Positions 33,306 through 45,100 of a DNA stretch of 64,000 nt are shown here, in pieces. Below the pieces are notes generated by a model. That model was not told where the DNA came from. It saw nothing but the letters and a program-made list of their open reading frames with translations, and ran no database searches. The stretch's first letter is position 1, and each line of letters starts with the position of its first letter. This DNA comes from Phlebotomus papatasi (lineage: Eukaryota > Arthropoda > Insecta > Diptera > Psychodidae): contig NC_077222.1 of the NCBI RefSeq assembly GCF_024763615.1, positions 91,669,417 through 91,733,416 of the forward strand. The letters run 5' to 3'. The translations under genes and the position numbers were made by a program.

Positions 33306-34287
33306 TAATTTTAAAAAAATACATGGACTAGTGCGACCCAAGTGTCAAATTTGAAACCAAATATGGACTATAGCGAGACTCTACTGTATCCAATAATGAA
33401 AAAAATCGCACGACGCATTTTCGAACAATCCCAAAAAAAAACATTTTTAAAGGTAAGGGGTGGGGTGAAGTGGGGGAAATGAGGGTCATGTTAGTGGTCC
33501 CAGGGTCAACTTATGGGGGGTTCCACGATGACCCCAAGTCTCTATTTCTAACCGTTTAGTCTCTAAACGTGGATAGATGGACAAACACAGAAATCCTCTA
33601 TGAAACGCGAAGATTTGTTGTGACAAGAGGTCCCCGGGGGGGGGGGGTGTAAAGTGGAGATTTTGTGGGTGAAAAAATCGGAGGATTATTATACCGCTCT
33701 CTCTGTGGAGTTCGAGCAGTAAAATTACAGAGAATGTTGAAATTCCGTTTAAAGTTGCACAATATTGTGCAACAATAAATTTAATTTCAAAATTTTGTGA
33801 AAAATATTTTTTGTAAAATTTGGCAAATGTTTAACAAATTAATTTCCAAACTTTTACATTCAAGGAAGAGATCTATATTTTTTTTTAAATACTATCATGG
33901 CCAAATCTAAAAAGGAACTTCATACAGAAACATGTTTTTAAAACTGGATACGAAAAATTGTACATTTTTTAGGGATAAAGTATTTGTCCTAAAAGGAAAC
34001 GGATGAAGAGAACTGAAAAAAATACTGTTAAAAAAGGATAAATTACGCTGTACACAGTTATAAGGCAGAAAAGGTAAACTGGAGGCTAATATTTTATATA
34101 GTTTTAACACTATTTACCCCGTGCCTCCCAACATTTTATATCCCGAGTAAGGGGGTGAATGAGTATGGCCAGCGAGTGAACCAAGGGGTGAATAAGTGGC
34201 TCTCAGAGTGAATTGTGAGCGGATATCGGCAAAGTTGTGCCGATCTGAAACTAAAAATCGACAGATCGGTACTATTATGCTAAGTAA
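33306..34287. other. spacer with G-rich stretch
   Basis: 33465-33660 is G-rich on the plus strand with a run of 12 G (33636-33647). A GAATTGCGAAATT-like dispersed repeat lies at 33720-33830. No gene. Confidence 0.4.
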
Positions 34288-34443
34288 TGACCAGCGCACA
34301 ATAACTTTTGTTTGTAAACATGGTTTCAAAATTTCCTATTAAAATGAGCGAGATGACTAGATTTAGATCTCGTTCACTCTCATTGAAATGTCAAAAACAT
34401 GTTTACCAAACAAAAGTTATTGTGCGTTGGGCATAATAGACAG
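34288..34443. mobile_element. Harbinger-like palindromic MITE, same family as 9734
   Basis: 156 bp with TAA on both sides (34285-34287, 34444-34446). Same arms, centre TAGATTTAGATCTCG, opposite internal orientation. Confidence 0.75.
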
Positions 34444-35080
34444 ATCGGCACAATTTTGCTAGAAATCGACAGATAGGCTAGGCATGTTAATTAGCAAAAA
34501 TCGGCAGATCTCCACGATTTTAACAAAGAATCGTCAGAACTACAGTAGACTCTCACTCAATCGGCCCTTTTTCAATCGGGCGGAAAATTTTATTGACAAT
34601 TTTCACATTTTAATTATGAAGCTAATTTGCTCAAATTTGCTGTAGTTCTTCTTATTTTATCGTGATCCTTTATAATTGAGCGCTTTTTGTGGAATTTACA
34701 AAGGCTTTGACGCCCAAATCTATCGATAAACCAGATGAAATTTCGCTCCAAATGCCCAATTGAGAAAGAGTCTACTGTATGTATCAGTTCGCTCTTATGA
34801 AGTATAGCATTCGTTTAAACTCGTGCAACATCATAAATTCCTTACAGACATTTTCAATGGAAAATTTTAATGTACTGTACTGGAAACACTGATCTTGTGA
34901 ACTTACTCGGCAGACCAGTACGAGATCGATAAATCGGCAAATTGGCCTAATTTTCACAAAAGATCGGCAGATCGGTATTTAAGTGAACAATGAGCGGCAC
35001 AGTTATCTACCCCTTGGGGTGTACCGTGAGTACCAGATCGGCAGATTGCGCCGATCTGTCTCTAAGATCGCGCTGATTGG
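34440..35080. repeat. scattered GATCGGCAGATCGGCAC words
   Basis: AGATCGGCAGATCGG-type words recur before and after the pogo-like MITE (34200-34540 and 34925-35080), suggesting a degraded short-period repeat. Confidence 0.4.
34543..34777. mobile_element. pogo-like MITE, CAGTAGACTCTCACTCAATC ends
   Basis: 235 bp, TA on both sides; right end CAATTGAGAAAGAGTCTACTG is the (imperfect) inverse. Confidence 0.65.
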
Positions 35081-35345
35081 CATCGAAAGTGGAATATCCT
35101 AAAACGACCAACAAGTTACTGTTCTACTAATCTAATTTGTATTAGAAAAGAAATACTGATGCGCTAAGTATCACCATATTATAATTTTTTGAGTAGATGC
35201 GAACATTCGGTATCTGGTAATAGAACAAATGATTTTTTTCAAAATAAGTGTCATTGCATTAACATGCGCAAGTATTTATCGAAATTAAATAATCTGAATG
35301 TAAGCATTTTTATGAAGAACCCTGCATTCTCTGCTGCTCACATCG

Positions 35346-35381
35346 TATATAAGTGGCTGAATTTGATAAGGCAGCTTCAGT
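35346..35381 (+). promoter_or_regulatory. core promoter of lysozyme 3
   Basis: TATATAAG at 35346-35353, then an initiator TCAGT at 35377-35381, spacing about 32 bp. The predicted 5' UTR is about 90 nt. Confidence 0.6.
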
Positions 35382-35468
35382 CATATTAAAACTCTCTTCT
35401 GAGAAAGATCCCAACACATTCAAGTTAAAGATATTCTTAGCACGTGGTGAACATACGATACTATTAGA

Positions 35469-36120
35469 ATGAAAGTGAGTCCAATGAGTCATAATTTCAT
35501 CATTACTCAGAATCATCAAATTAAATTAAACAATTTTTCTCGATTCTTCTAGTTCTTGGCTATTGCTGTATTTGCTGTAATTTTAACAGTGAGCAGTGCT
35601 CGAATATATGAACGCTGTGAATTGGCCAGAGAACTCGCCAGCTATGGATTCCCTCGCCATGAACTTCCAGATTGGATTTGTTTAGTGCAGAGTGAGAGCA
35701 ATTTCAATACTCGCGCCATAAATCACGACAATTCCGATGGATCAAAGGATTGGGGACTGTTCCAGATCAATGATCGATACTGGTGCAAGGGAAGCTACAG
35801 AGGAGGAAAGAACATCTGTGGAATTAGTTGTGAAAGTGAGTGTAAATTAATTGATCAAGGAAGATCAAGTAAATGATTTGATTGATCTTTCAGAACTTCT
35901 GAGTGCCGGTTTGGGCTACCAGATTGACTGCGTGAGGACAATCTTCAGAGAACACGGTTTCAAGGGCTGGGAAGGATGGAAAGCAAAATGCAGAGGAAGA
36001 CACTTGCCCAGCTTGGACCATTGCTTCTCCCACAGTGCTTATTACTTTACCGTGGAATATGATAACAATCTTCCGGAACTTCTCATGCTGGGCAATGGAT
36101 TGGACTTGAAATTTAAATAA
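35469..36120 (+). CDS. c-type lysozyme 3 (3 coding exons)
   Basis: Secreted muramidase, 171 residues. Exons are 35469-35474 (Met-Lys), 35553-35835 and 35894-36120; introns are 78 and 58 bp with GT-AG ends. The signal peptide (MKFLAIAVFAVILTVSSA) is split after codon 2, exactly as in lysozyme 2. The mature protein starts RIYERCELARELASYGF. Catalytic Glu50 (LVQSESNFN) and Asp68 (SKDWGLFQ) are intact, then INDRYWC, GGKNICGISC and GWEGWKAKC. It shares intron positions, the body sequence and a C-terminal tail (ending LPELLMLGNGLDLKFK) with lysozyme 2, so the two are tandem duplicates now separated by about 13 kb of transposon sequence. A TATA box and an initiator lie upstream. Confidence 0.94.
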
Positions 36121-36178
36121 GATCATTTCGCTAACATAAAAATTATATTTATATATTTAAACCGTTCGAGAATACTTT

Positions 36179-36184
36179 AATAAA
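36179..36184 (+). terminator. poly(A) signal of lysozyme 3
   Basis: AATAAA 58 bp after the stop codon. Confidence 0.55.
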
Positions 36185-36979
36185 TATAGAAAATGCATTG
36201 TTATATGATGATTTTTTACTTGCAGGAGATTTTCCATATTTTCTAAACATTAATAACATTATGAATTCCATTAATTTGTGGTAACAGAATAAGTCCTCAA
36301 CTAGGATAGTATACAAGAAATTTCCCCTTCGATTTTGTAACCTTTGTAAAATTAAAATTTTACTCTTGTTCTAGTTAGACAAATTAGTCTTCTTCTGACC
36401 AATGATTTCACAATAAAGCGTAATCACTTTAATTGTAAACGAGATTCCTGAAGAAATTTTGGCTCTGTTACTTAAATAGTAACAATATCTTTTTAATATC
36501 ACTAAATTCTGTACAGTTGCTTGGTGCTGAGAAATTATAGATATTTATGATTGGCGTTAATCCTCTATTCTAAATTCACTAAATTCAGATACAGGAAATT
36601 AATAAAATCGATAGAGTCCAATATGAAGTTTAGATTCAAAATCTTCTTAAAAATTGATTAAAATCGTCCTTTCGAAAGCAATTTAAAATATACAAATCCT
36701 TTTATTTTCTTCTAATTAGTTATGTGTTATAAAACCTAAAGACGAGCATTGTCAAAAACGTTTTAATCACTAAAAGGCTTAGCTTTGAGGGGATCAGTTT
36801 GACGATAAGTAAAATATATTTTAACAGTTTAATAGTAAAAGTCATGAACTTTTGCAATGAAAATGGGATAAATGAACTCTTACGATTCTTACCTTTCCCA
36901 TAACTCTTCACTATATCGATAACAGAATACAGACCCAAGAAGCAACGAGAAAAATATGCTGGACGCACCAACGACATTA

Positions 36980-37099
36980 TCCGAGACGGCTTAACGTAAT
37001 TATAATCAAAGTAACGATTTAGACTCGTTAGATTACATACCCATCAATTTCCCACTAAGTCGTATCTCGGCTTAAACTGTATGTCTGTCAAGGGCATAT
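36980..37099. mobile_element. Harbinger-like MITE, same family, truncated
   Basis: Inverted copy containing CCGAGACGGCTTAACG and ending TGTCTGTCAAGGGCA; its left terminus is missing. Confidence 0.55.
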
Positions 37100-37264
37100 G
37101 TGTCTAATATCTCAAACCATCGTTCTTTTTTCTAATGGCTTTAGTATTCGCACTTCAAACTGAAGCAGAACGAAATTTTGAGAAAAATATATTGGGCTAG
37201 AAGCGAAAAAATTGCAAATATCGACTTCACTTCTTGGGGGACCCCTACATAATTTTTTTTCCTA

Positions 37265-37992
37265 CACAGTAAAAAATTGTGTGAGAAATAAAGTTGTGTA
37301 TTTGAAAAGTTGTGTAAATTCACAAGCAATATGGTTGTAAATTGTAAAACTACTATCATAGTGGTGGTACGATACTAACATAATGCTAGTAAAATTATGT
37401 ATTGTGTAAGGAAATTTGTGTATTGAAAAATTTGTGTGAGAACTGTCAAAATTCCATTGTTTACTATTGCAATTTTTCTAAGATTTCAGATAGATTTTGT
37501 ATTTTTAACTGCCTAATTGTCTTCTGGAATCATTCATTGGATTCTTAAAATGTGCCTCAGTCGTGAAAAATTAGGAATAATTATGTAATAACAGAAAACA
37601 GAGGAAGCATCATGTAAATTAGAAAAATTGACGATGCAACTCTTGGCCATTTGCTGAAGAGAAGTAAGCAAGTCGGTAGCGCAGGCAGAAAACACGAGAC
37701 CATCAACGCAAAGATTATGGGTTCAAGTCTCAGACTCTCTCTTATTTTTTTTTTTCCTTTTTTTATTCTTTTTTTCTTTTTTTTTCTTAGTTTAATACCG
37801 AGACATATCACAGATAATACAAATAAACCGAACAAAATTGCTCTACAATCAAAATTATAGACAGGAAGCCATTTTATAAAATTGAAAATACACAACTTTG
37901 CCAATACACAACATTTCCAATACACAAAATTTACAACCATAGCGCTCGTGCAAAAATTACCAATCGTAGTGGTTGTAAATTTTTTTACTGTG
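37265..37992. mobile_element. MITE, CACAGTAAAAA family, with internal tRNA-like insert
   Basis: Starts CACAGTAAAAAATTGTG, ends TTTTTTTACTGTG, TA on both sides. The interior differs from the copy at 3702 and carries a tRNA-like promoter plus an oligo-T stretch. Confidence 0.7.
37657..37795 (+). repeat. tRNA-derived SINE-like segment
   Basis: A-box-like TAGCGCAGGCAG (37677-37688) and B-box-like GGTTCAAGTCT (37720-37730), about 31 bp apart, then a long T-rich run. The arms do not fold into a good tRNA, so this is a SINE head or tRNA relic rather than a functional tRNA gene. Confidence 0.45.
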
Positions 37993-37999
37993 TAGAAGT

Positions 38000-39432
38000 G
38001 TATCGATCTACTTCTAAAAACAAGTTCTTTTTCACGTTATCTCAATAAATTTTAAGGACTATGTATATGTTTTTAAGTTTGTTCAGAAGAATATTCAGGT
38101 CATCCATATATTGTAGGTCAATTGTACGCCTATTTTTGATTTATTAAAACCTAAAAAATTAATGCATAGCAAAAAAGCTTATTTTAAAGTTTATAAAAAC
38201 ATTATAAACTCTTTCTTAAAGAAGAAAACAACTTAGCTAAATTTCACGTTTTCAAAATGAAATCCCGAGTAAATTAGAAGAAAACTAGCTTGAATGAAAT
38301 ATCATAAAGTCAAAAATAAACGTATAAGTATATGCATAATCTTAAGAAGTTAAGCGACAGGAACAGAACTAATATGTGAAAATAGTATAATAAAGAAGAA
38401 ATTACACAGATTTGCGAAATTCATTTCAAATTGCATAATATTGCGCAAGAAGTTGCGAAATATTGCGCAATATTAAATCCCATTGTAAATTCTTGTGAAA
38501 TAATATTTTTTGTCAAACTTGATATTGGTCTGGATAAAGCTTTTTACGATTTCCAGAGAGAAATAGAGGGGAAGAGACTACGGGCTAGGCCAGCAGCATT
38601 TATTTGCTATGGCCTAGATTTGGGAGTTTGCGAAGTAGGGTAGTTGTGTTTCAAAGGTGTTCCTTGATGTCGAAAAGACGTCTTCCTGGGCTGCATCATT
38701 ATTCCTAATGCGTATCTTCTACCCCTGTTAGAGCTAAGGACGGCTGGGATCTCTGTTTCTCAAAGGTAGAGTCTTTCTATCTGCAATGCAAGATGGGACA
38801 GAAGCCACGCGAATCTTAACTAGAAGCTGTCGTCGAGCTAATAGAAAGTAACACGCATAATGCTAAAATGATCCAGACATGAGAGCATCATTTTCCAAGC
38901 GTCCAACTCTTGCAGAGTTATGGATGATAATGCCCTCCATTCGATAACTATGAGCGACCGATCAGGCAAGGGTTGGGGTCCACAAAAAAATCGTAACGCG
39001 AAAGCGAACTCACGCGGGCGGAGGCTTCCTTTTCAATGACAATGGGACCGAGCAGTTTTAGCCGCCTTACGACTTAAGAAGTAGACAATCTTCATCCAGC
39101 CAATCCGCTGGTTTTTACGACGGTTCCGGATAATTTCCTACGAACCGTATATATAGGCTCTACGAAGAGGGGTCCCGAAATATAGATGAAATCAAAATTC
39201 CACAGGAAGGGAAAACAAATGGGACAGGGGAATTGAGGGCGTCAGTTACTAAGCTGCGCCACAGAATGCTTTAAAACACTTGAATTTCATTAAATTGAAA
39301 ATGTGTACTAGTACCGTTTAGAATTAAGAATAAATATATGTAATCAAGTCAAAATTTTACTCAAAATTTGTAAAATATTTAGAGAATAAAGGTTTTCCCA
39401 GAAAAGAAATGGCAAAAAATACTTTGACACCC
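38000..39432. other. spacer; GC-richer block of unknown origin
   Basis: 38540-39240 is clearly richer in G/C than its flanks. No coding frame survives; it could be the 3' part or UTR of a non-LTR element. A GCGAAATTCATTTCAAATTG repeat at 38398-38520 recurs at 33720, 39643 and 40850. Confidence 0.3.
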
Positions 39433-39577
39433 TTGACATCCCCCTGTTCGTAAACATTTCTTTATTATTTCTAGGACTTAAGGATGGTCTTTACCGATCG
39501 GACATGGTAGATCGGATCGGTAAAGACTGTCCTTAAGTTCTAGAAACAAAGAAAAGCTGAGGAACAGGGGGATGTTA
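39433..39577. mobile_element. 145-bp palindromic MITE
   Basis: TTGACATCCCCCTGTTC ... GGACTTAAGGATGGTCTTTA pairs with TAAAGACTGTCCTTAAG ... GAACAGGGGGATGTTAA. Confidence 0.65.
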
Positions 39578-39699
39578 AAATCACCCGCAGGGGACAAAGT
39601 CAGCCGTACTTACGGTACTTAAAATAATTTCTATAATTTCCAAGAGAAAATTACACAGAATTGCGAAATTCATCTTTGAATTTCGTAATATTGTGTAAT

Positions 39700-40760
39700 G
39701 GTGCCAGTCAAAATTCCAAACGTTAAAATCCCGAAAGTTAATATTCCGAAAGGGCCAAAATCTCGAAAGCCAAAATCCCGAATGAGCAAAATCCTGAAAG
39801 GCACAGCATATATTTATGGATAATTTCCTAAAACACACAACAAATTTGTCATTGCCTCTAGCAATGACAGACGGCTTCAATCGCCGGAGTAGCTATGACA
39901 TTTTTAAGAATTCGGGATTTTTTCCTTTCGAGATTTCGGCGTTCGGAATTTGGCTCATTCAGGATTTTAGCTCATTCGGAATTTTAGGTTTTCGGGATTT
40001 TTACTCAATTTTGATTTTGGATTTCGGGATTGTAGTCCATTCGGAATTTTGGATTTTCGGGATTTCGACACAATCTAAATTATTGCTTTTCAGGATTTTG
40101 GCTCATTAGGGAATTTGACATTCGGGATTTTAACCCATTTGGAATTTTGACTCTTCGGGATTTCGACTCTATCTGGATTTTGGCTTTTCGGGATTTGCCT
40201 TCTCAAGATTTTGGCCCAATTTGAATTTTGGCTTTTAGGGTTTTTGACACAATCTGGATTTTGGCTTTTCGAGATTTTGGCCAATTCGAAATTTATGTGG
40301 CTCATTTAGGACCTCGCCTTTTCAAGATTTTGACCCAATCTGGAGTTTGGCTTTCCAGTATTTTAGCTTAATCGTGTTTTTGGCTTTTTAGGATTTCAAC
40401 ACAAACTAAATTTTTCCTTTCAGGATTTTTCCTCATTCGGGATTTTGACGTTCAGGATTTTGACCCATTTGGATTTTTAGCTCTTCGGGATTTCGACTCA
40501 ATCTGGATCTATATTTTGATCCATTCGGAATTTTGGCTTATTTAGAACTTCGCCTTTTCGAGATTTTGATCCAATCTGGAGTTTGGCTCTTCGGAATTTT
40601 GGCCTATTCGGGTATTTGGCTTTTTAGGATTTCGACTAAATCTAAATCTTTGCTTTCCAGGATTTTTTCTCATTCGGGATTTTGACCTATTTGAAATTTC
40701 AACTCAATCTGGATCGGGATTTTGATCCATTCGGAATTTTGGCTCATTCAGAACCTTGTA
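39700..40760. repeat. 17-bp satellite arranged as an asymmetric fold-back element
   Basis: Right arm (39905-40760): about 50 imperfect copies of TTCGGGATTTTGGCTCA. Left arm (39715-39800): a few copies in the opposite orientation (AAAATCCCGAAAG). Between them lies a short non-repeat core with AGTAGCTATGACA, shared with 14.7 kb and 15.6 kb. Confidence 0.75.
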
Positions 40761-41154
40761 AATTTTTGTAAAATCTTTAGAAATAGAAGTTAAAATAAAA
40801 AACAAGATCATAAATACTTAAATTAATAAGTTCCAAAAATGAAAAAAATACAAAGAATTGCAAAGTTCATGTTGAAATTTCACAATATTACGCAAATGAT
40901 TGTGAAATATTGGAAAATAACAGTTTTTTTTTAAAGGGACATTTTTAACATTTTTTGGAAAATGTTTGCCTTTTCTATCAAGGAAGAAACCAATAAAATT
41001 TTCTCAAAATAATCAATTGGTTAATTTAGCTAAGATTATTTTTGAGAAAAGCGTTCAAACTAGATAAAAAATGTTGTAAAATCTTCAGGAATTGAATTTT
41101 GTGTTCTGATAGAATAATCAATTTATTTTAATCCTAAACTTGGAACTAATTTCT

Positions 41155-41869
41155 TCATTGTCCAGCTGAAAACAAAAGCATTGCTTCAGTATTTCTCACA
41201 CAGAACTGCGCATCCTCAGCACTGTTGCTTAGCACCAGAATGTGAGTCCTGGGAAAATCCGTGCGCACATGTTGGGTTTTTCCTCCCTGTCGCATCAGCA
41301 GTTTTCCTCCCCCGCACTTCCCACCCAACAATTCCTCTCGTGAGAACTTTCCCTTGTCGGTTGGCATCCGAATCCCACCGACTGGGGTGTGTTCAGTCGT
41401 CCTGTCTTTCGCCACGGAGCCATTTTGTGCTTTTCCATTGTGTCAGCAACAAGAAAAAGTTGGTGTCCTGTGAAAAATTTTTTTCTTCAAGTGATTAGAG
41501 AAGAAAAGGCAGCCACAAAAGCTAATCATGAACAACCACTGATACATTTGGTTGTCTGCCCATCCAAAGCTGCAGGAATTGTGATAGAGAAATCCACTGG
41601 AAAGGTGCTTTTTGCAGATTTTTCTTTCCTCCTTTTGGCAAATCCAGAGAGGACACAAATCGATTTTTCTGAGCACCATCGTTGAAAAGTCACAGTTCAT
41701 TTTGGAAAATCTCATCTCACTGTCGAATTTGCGGATAGAATTCGACATTGAGATTGCCAGGAGGATAACCTGGAGGTACCTTTTCTTAATCTGAGTGCAT
41801 TAGTTTCCTGGTGTTTCGCCCGTGCGAGTCCTGCCCAAAATTTTGAGCTAAGATAAAAAACTGCCGTGG
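41155..41869 (+). other. probable 5' UTR / promoter region of iRhom
   Basis: Less AT-rich than its surroundings and free of the recognisable MITEs, directly upstream of the iRhom start codon. An in-frame TAA precedes the ATG by 15 bases, closing the reading frame. I see no clear TATA box; the transcription start cannot be placed. Confidence 0.4.
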
Positions 41870-42156
41870 ATGTCGTCAGACGACGGAAGTGACTACCACA
41901 AGCATCCACAGAATCACAAGTCCGCCTCCAGCTCAGCCTCCACAGTCACTGTCGCTTCTAGCCATCCGGATGGCCTCATTGTCTCCCACAATGGGGGTAT
42001 GTGCGTCAGTGTGGGCTGCAATACCACCATCAATCGTCGAAAGAGCTCCACTAGTTCTCACGGTGGGGCCCACTTTCAGCTGGCTCCACCAGGACACTCC
42101 CTGAAGGACAGGGATCCCGGGGATACAGCCTATGGGAACATCGTATCGCCCAGTCG
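41870..42156 (+). CDS. iRhom: iRhom coding exon 1
   Basis: Residues 1-95 plus two bases of codon 96; donor CG|GTGAGT. It encodes a hydrophilic Ser/His-rich N-terminus (MSSDDGSDYHKHPQ...). It is not conserved enough to recognise on its own; it is assigned because its phase-2 donor matches the next acceptor. Confidence 0.82.
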
Positions 42157-45100
42157 GTGAGTTCAGTACAGAGAGTTCAAACAACCCTTTCCACCCAAAA
42201 AGAACTGGGAGAAAGTGGACTTTTCCACCCTGTAACACCCATCTCCAATAGGCTCTTGCTGCTATCGCAGATGAGTGATTAGATTGAGGACAAATTTGCT
42301 TGTTCAGCAAATAGCTGATCACAGGATAATGCTCCCTCCGTGTTCAATTGAATTTCGCTCCACAAAGGATATTCTTTTTGCTCCACATTTTCTTGTTGTT
42401 TTTTTTCTTCTTCGTACAAGAGATAAAATCATACGGTTGACCTCTAATTCATTGAGCAAGATTGGTTTTATGTAGAACAATTTTTGTCATCTAGGAAAAC
42501 ATTCTATTAAAGCATTGAGTTTAAAATTAAAGCAACAATTTAAATATTTCAATAAATTGCGCTGCATCAATAAGCAATTTTTTCTGAGAAAAAAAAGACA
42601 TTTGGGACTTGTTGACTTTGGGAAATGATTAGATTTTCCTTTATAAAAGTAACACAAATAAGTTCTATGAATTGCTTTAATGCAATGATATCGTAACGTT
42701 ATTAAAGTTGCTAACACAAAATTCGTCTCTGCAAAGGCAAATAATGTTATTGCAAGGGGTAAATGTTATGTTTAGAAAAGGTAATACACATTTTTCCTAT
42801 ATCTATCCCTTGATAAACTTAATGCGAAAATAGTAATGCATTCAGAATTTTCATCTCATTTAATCCTCATTGAGAGAAATCCGAAAAAGTTAAAATAACA
42901 TTCCGGAAATGTTAATTTTACCCTGCATTATTAATCCGAAATCGGTGTTAATATTATGCTTTTTAGGTGTATTATGGGTTAAAGTTAGCCTTTTCATGTT
43001 AATTTTACACTTAAAATGGTGTAAAAATAACATTAAAAAATGTTGATATATTTTTACACCTAAAAAGTGTTAAAGTTACGAGGAAAAAAAGTTAATCGCA
43101 CCCTATTTTTTTCTCAGTGCTGTTACTAAAAACAATGTCAATGGGAAATTCTCGATTAAAATTCTCGATTTTTCGCAAGTATTTTGCATACCCTGAATAC
43201 AAAAGTTTTGTTAAAATAACAAGAAAAGTTTGTTAAAAGGATACTTTTCCATACAGAATATGTAAAAGTTTAGTTAAATCGTCGGCCAATTGGGATCTTT
43301 GTAAAAGTTTGTCAAAGGGATGTTTTTTTTCATAAAATGTTTGAAAAAGTTTTGTCATATGGGCAGCTAATTGGGATCTTTGTAAAAGTTTGTCGAAGGG
43401 GTGTCTTTATTTCTTAAAATGTGTAAAAAAAAATTTGTCAAATCGGCGGCCAATTGGGATCTTTGTAAAAGTTTGTCAGATGGATGTTTTTATTTCATAA
43501 TATGTGCGAAAAAGTTTTGTCAATTCGGCGCTCAAATGGAATTTTTGTAAAAGTTTGTGAAAGGGATGCTTTTTTTTCATAAAATGTCCGAAAAAGTCTT
43601 GTCAAATCGGCGGCCAACTGGGATCTTTGTAAAAGTTTGTCAAAGGGATGTTTTTTTTCATAAAATGTGTGAAAAAGTTTTGTCATATGGGCAGCTAATT
43701 GGGACCTTTGTAAAAGTTTGTCGAAGGGGTGTCTTTATTTCTTAAAATGTGTAAAAAAAAATTTGTCAAATCGGCGGCCAATTGGGATCTTTGTAAAAGT
43801 TTGTCAGATGGATGTTTTTATTTCATAATATGTGCGAAAAAGTTTTGTCAATTCGGCGCTCAAATGGAATTTTTGTAAAAGTTTGTGAAAGGGATGCTTT
43901 TTCTTCATAAAATGTCCGAAAAAGTCTTGTCAAATCGGCGGCCAACTGGGATCTTTGTAAAAGTTTGTCAAAGGGATGTTTTTTTTTCATAAAATGTCCA
44001 AAAAAGTCTTCCAAATTGGCGGCCAACGGGATCTTTGTAAAAGTTTGCTAAAGGGCTGGTTTCTTTCATTAAATATCCGAAAAAGTTTTGTCAATTCGGC
44101 GGTCAACTGGGATCTTTGTAAAAGTTTGTCAAGGGGATGTTTTTATTTCATAAAATGTGCGAAAAAGTTTTGTCAGTTCGGCGGTCAACTGGGATATTTG
44201 TAAAAGTTTGTCAAAGGGATGTTTTTTTTTCATAAAATGTGCGAAAAAGTTCAGTAAAATCAGCGGCCAACGGGACCTTGATAAAAGTTTGTTAAAATGA
44301 TGTTTTTTTTTTCCATAAAATGTGCAAAAAATGTTTTGTCAAATTGGTAAAGAACAACCTTTTAACTAAATTTGACCAAGATCCAGTTGGTTGCTTTACA
44401 AACCTTTCCTTTCAGATTATTCACAATTTAAAAAATATTTTAAAAAAGATCATAATATACAACAAAACCTTATCAAACGACACCTTTACTAGAATTTACA
44501 AATAATGGAGCCTAGAACAAGTATTCCTACTATAGGTCACAATTTACTAGCTATTCAAATGGACTATACTTTAAATCTTCCATACTGGGAAGATTAAAAC
44601 GAACGCTCTGAAAACTCGTAGTAATAATAATAATAATAATAATAAAGAAATAAAACCGAAAAAATACAATTATTTCCCAAGAGAATACCACCCGTAGTAG
44701 TGTTACGTCTATAAGCCAGAATGACAATAAAAAGTAATAAACAATGTCTCATACACTTTATTGTTTATCAATCATAAACATTAAAACCATTAATTAGATG
44801 TAAATATTTGATAAGGATTACGAAAATATTTGTGATTTATGTAATAACAATTTCATTGTAGAAATATTTTATCACAAAATCTGTTATCCTCTCTTTAACC
44901 AGATACATTCCTCCGGATCAGTATCAGCTAACGGCCAGGATTGCAGCAACAGCTCCTCCTCCGGAGCGTTTTTCAGATGACATCATAACGTGTTGTTTGC
45001 CACCACCATCGCCAGCCCCCAACAGTGACCGCTTTGTCATGGGCCTGCCGTCACCTTCACCGTCGCCCTCCGGAGGCTACGGGGATCACGGTGGTGCCCG

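Larger units (their letters stand above)
31727..33386. mobile_element. pogo-like DNA transposon remnant
   Basis: TA-flanked ends CAGTAGAGTCTCGCTATAGG and TATAGCGAGACTCTACTG. A short frame near the left end looks like a CENP-B/pogo helix-turn-helix start. The rest is replaced or interrupted by the palindromic element 31976-33305. Confidence 0.7.

Noticed and set aside
37670..37745. A tRNA gene
   Set aside because: Promoter boxes are present, but acceptor and T stems do not pair properly; better as a SINE-like relic.
38431..38643. 70-codon frame
   Set aside because: Begins inside a dispersed repeat and has no recognisable domain.
36980..41150. A fourth lysozyme or another gene between lysozyme 3 and iRhom
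   Set aside because: No lysozyme motif, splice-compatible coding blocks or other domain found; the stretch is MITEs, satellites and unassigned DNA.
43495..44203. Frames with repeating FHKMSEKVLS-type protein words
   Set aside because: Product of the 82-bp satellite; the unit is not a multiple of 3 and the frames are not maintained.
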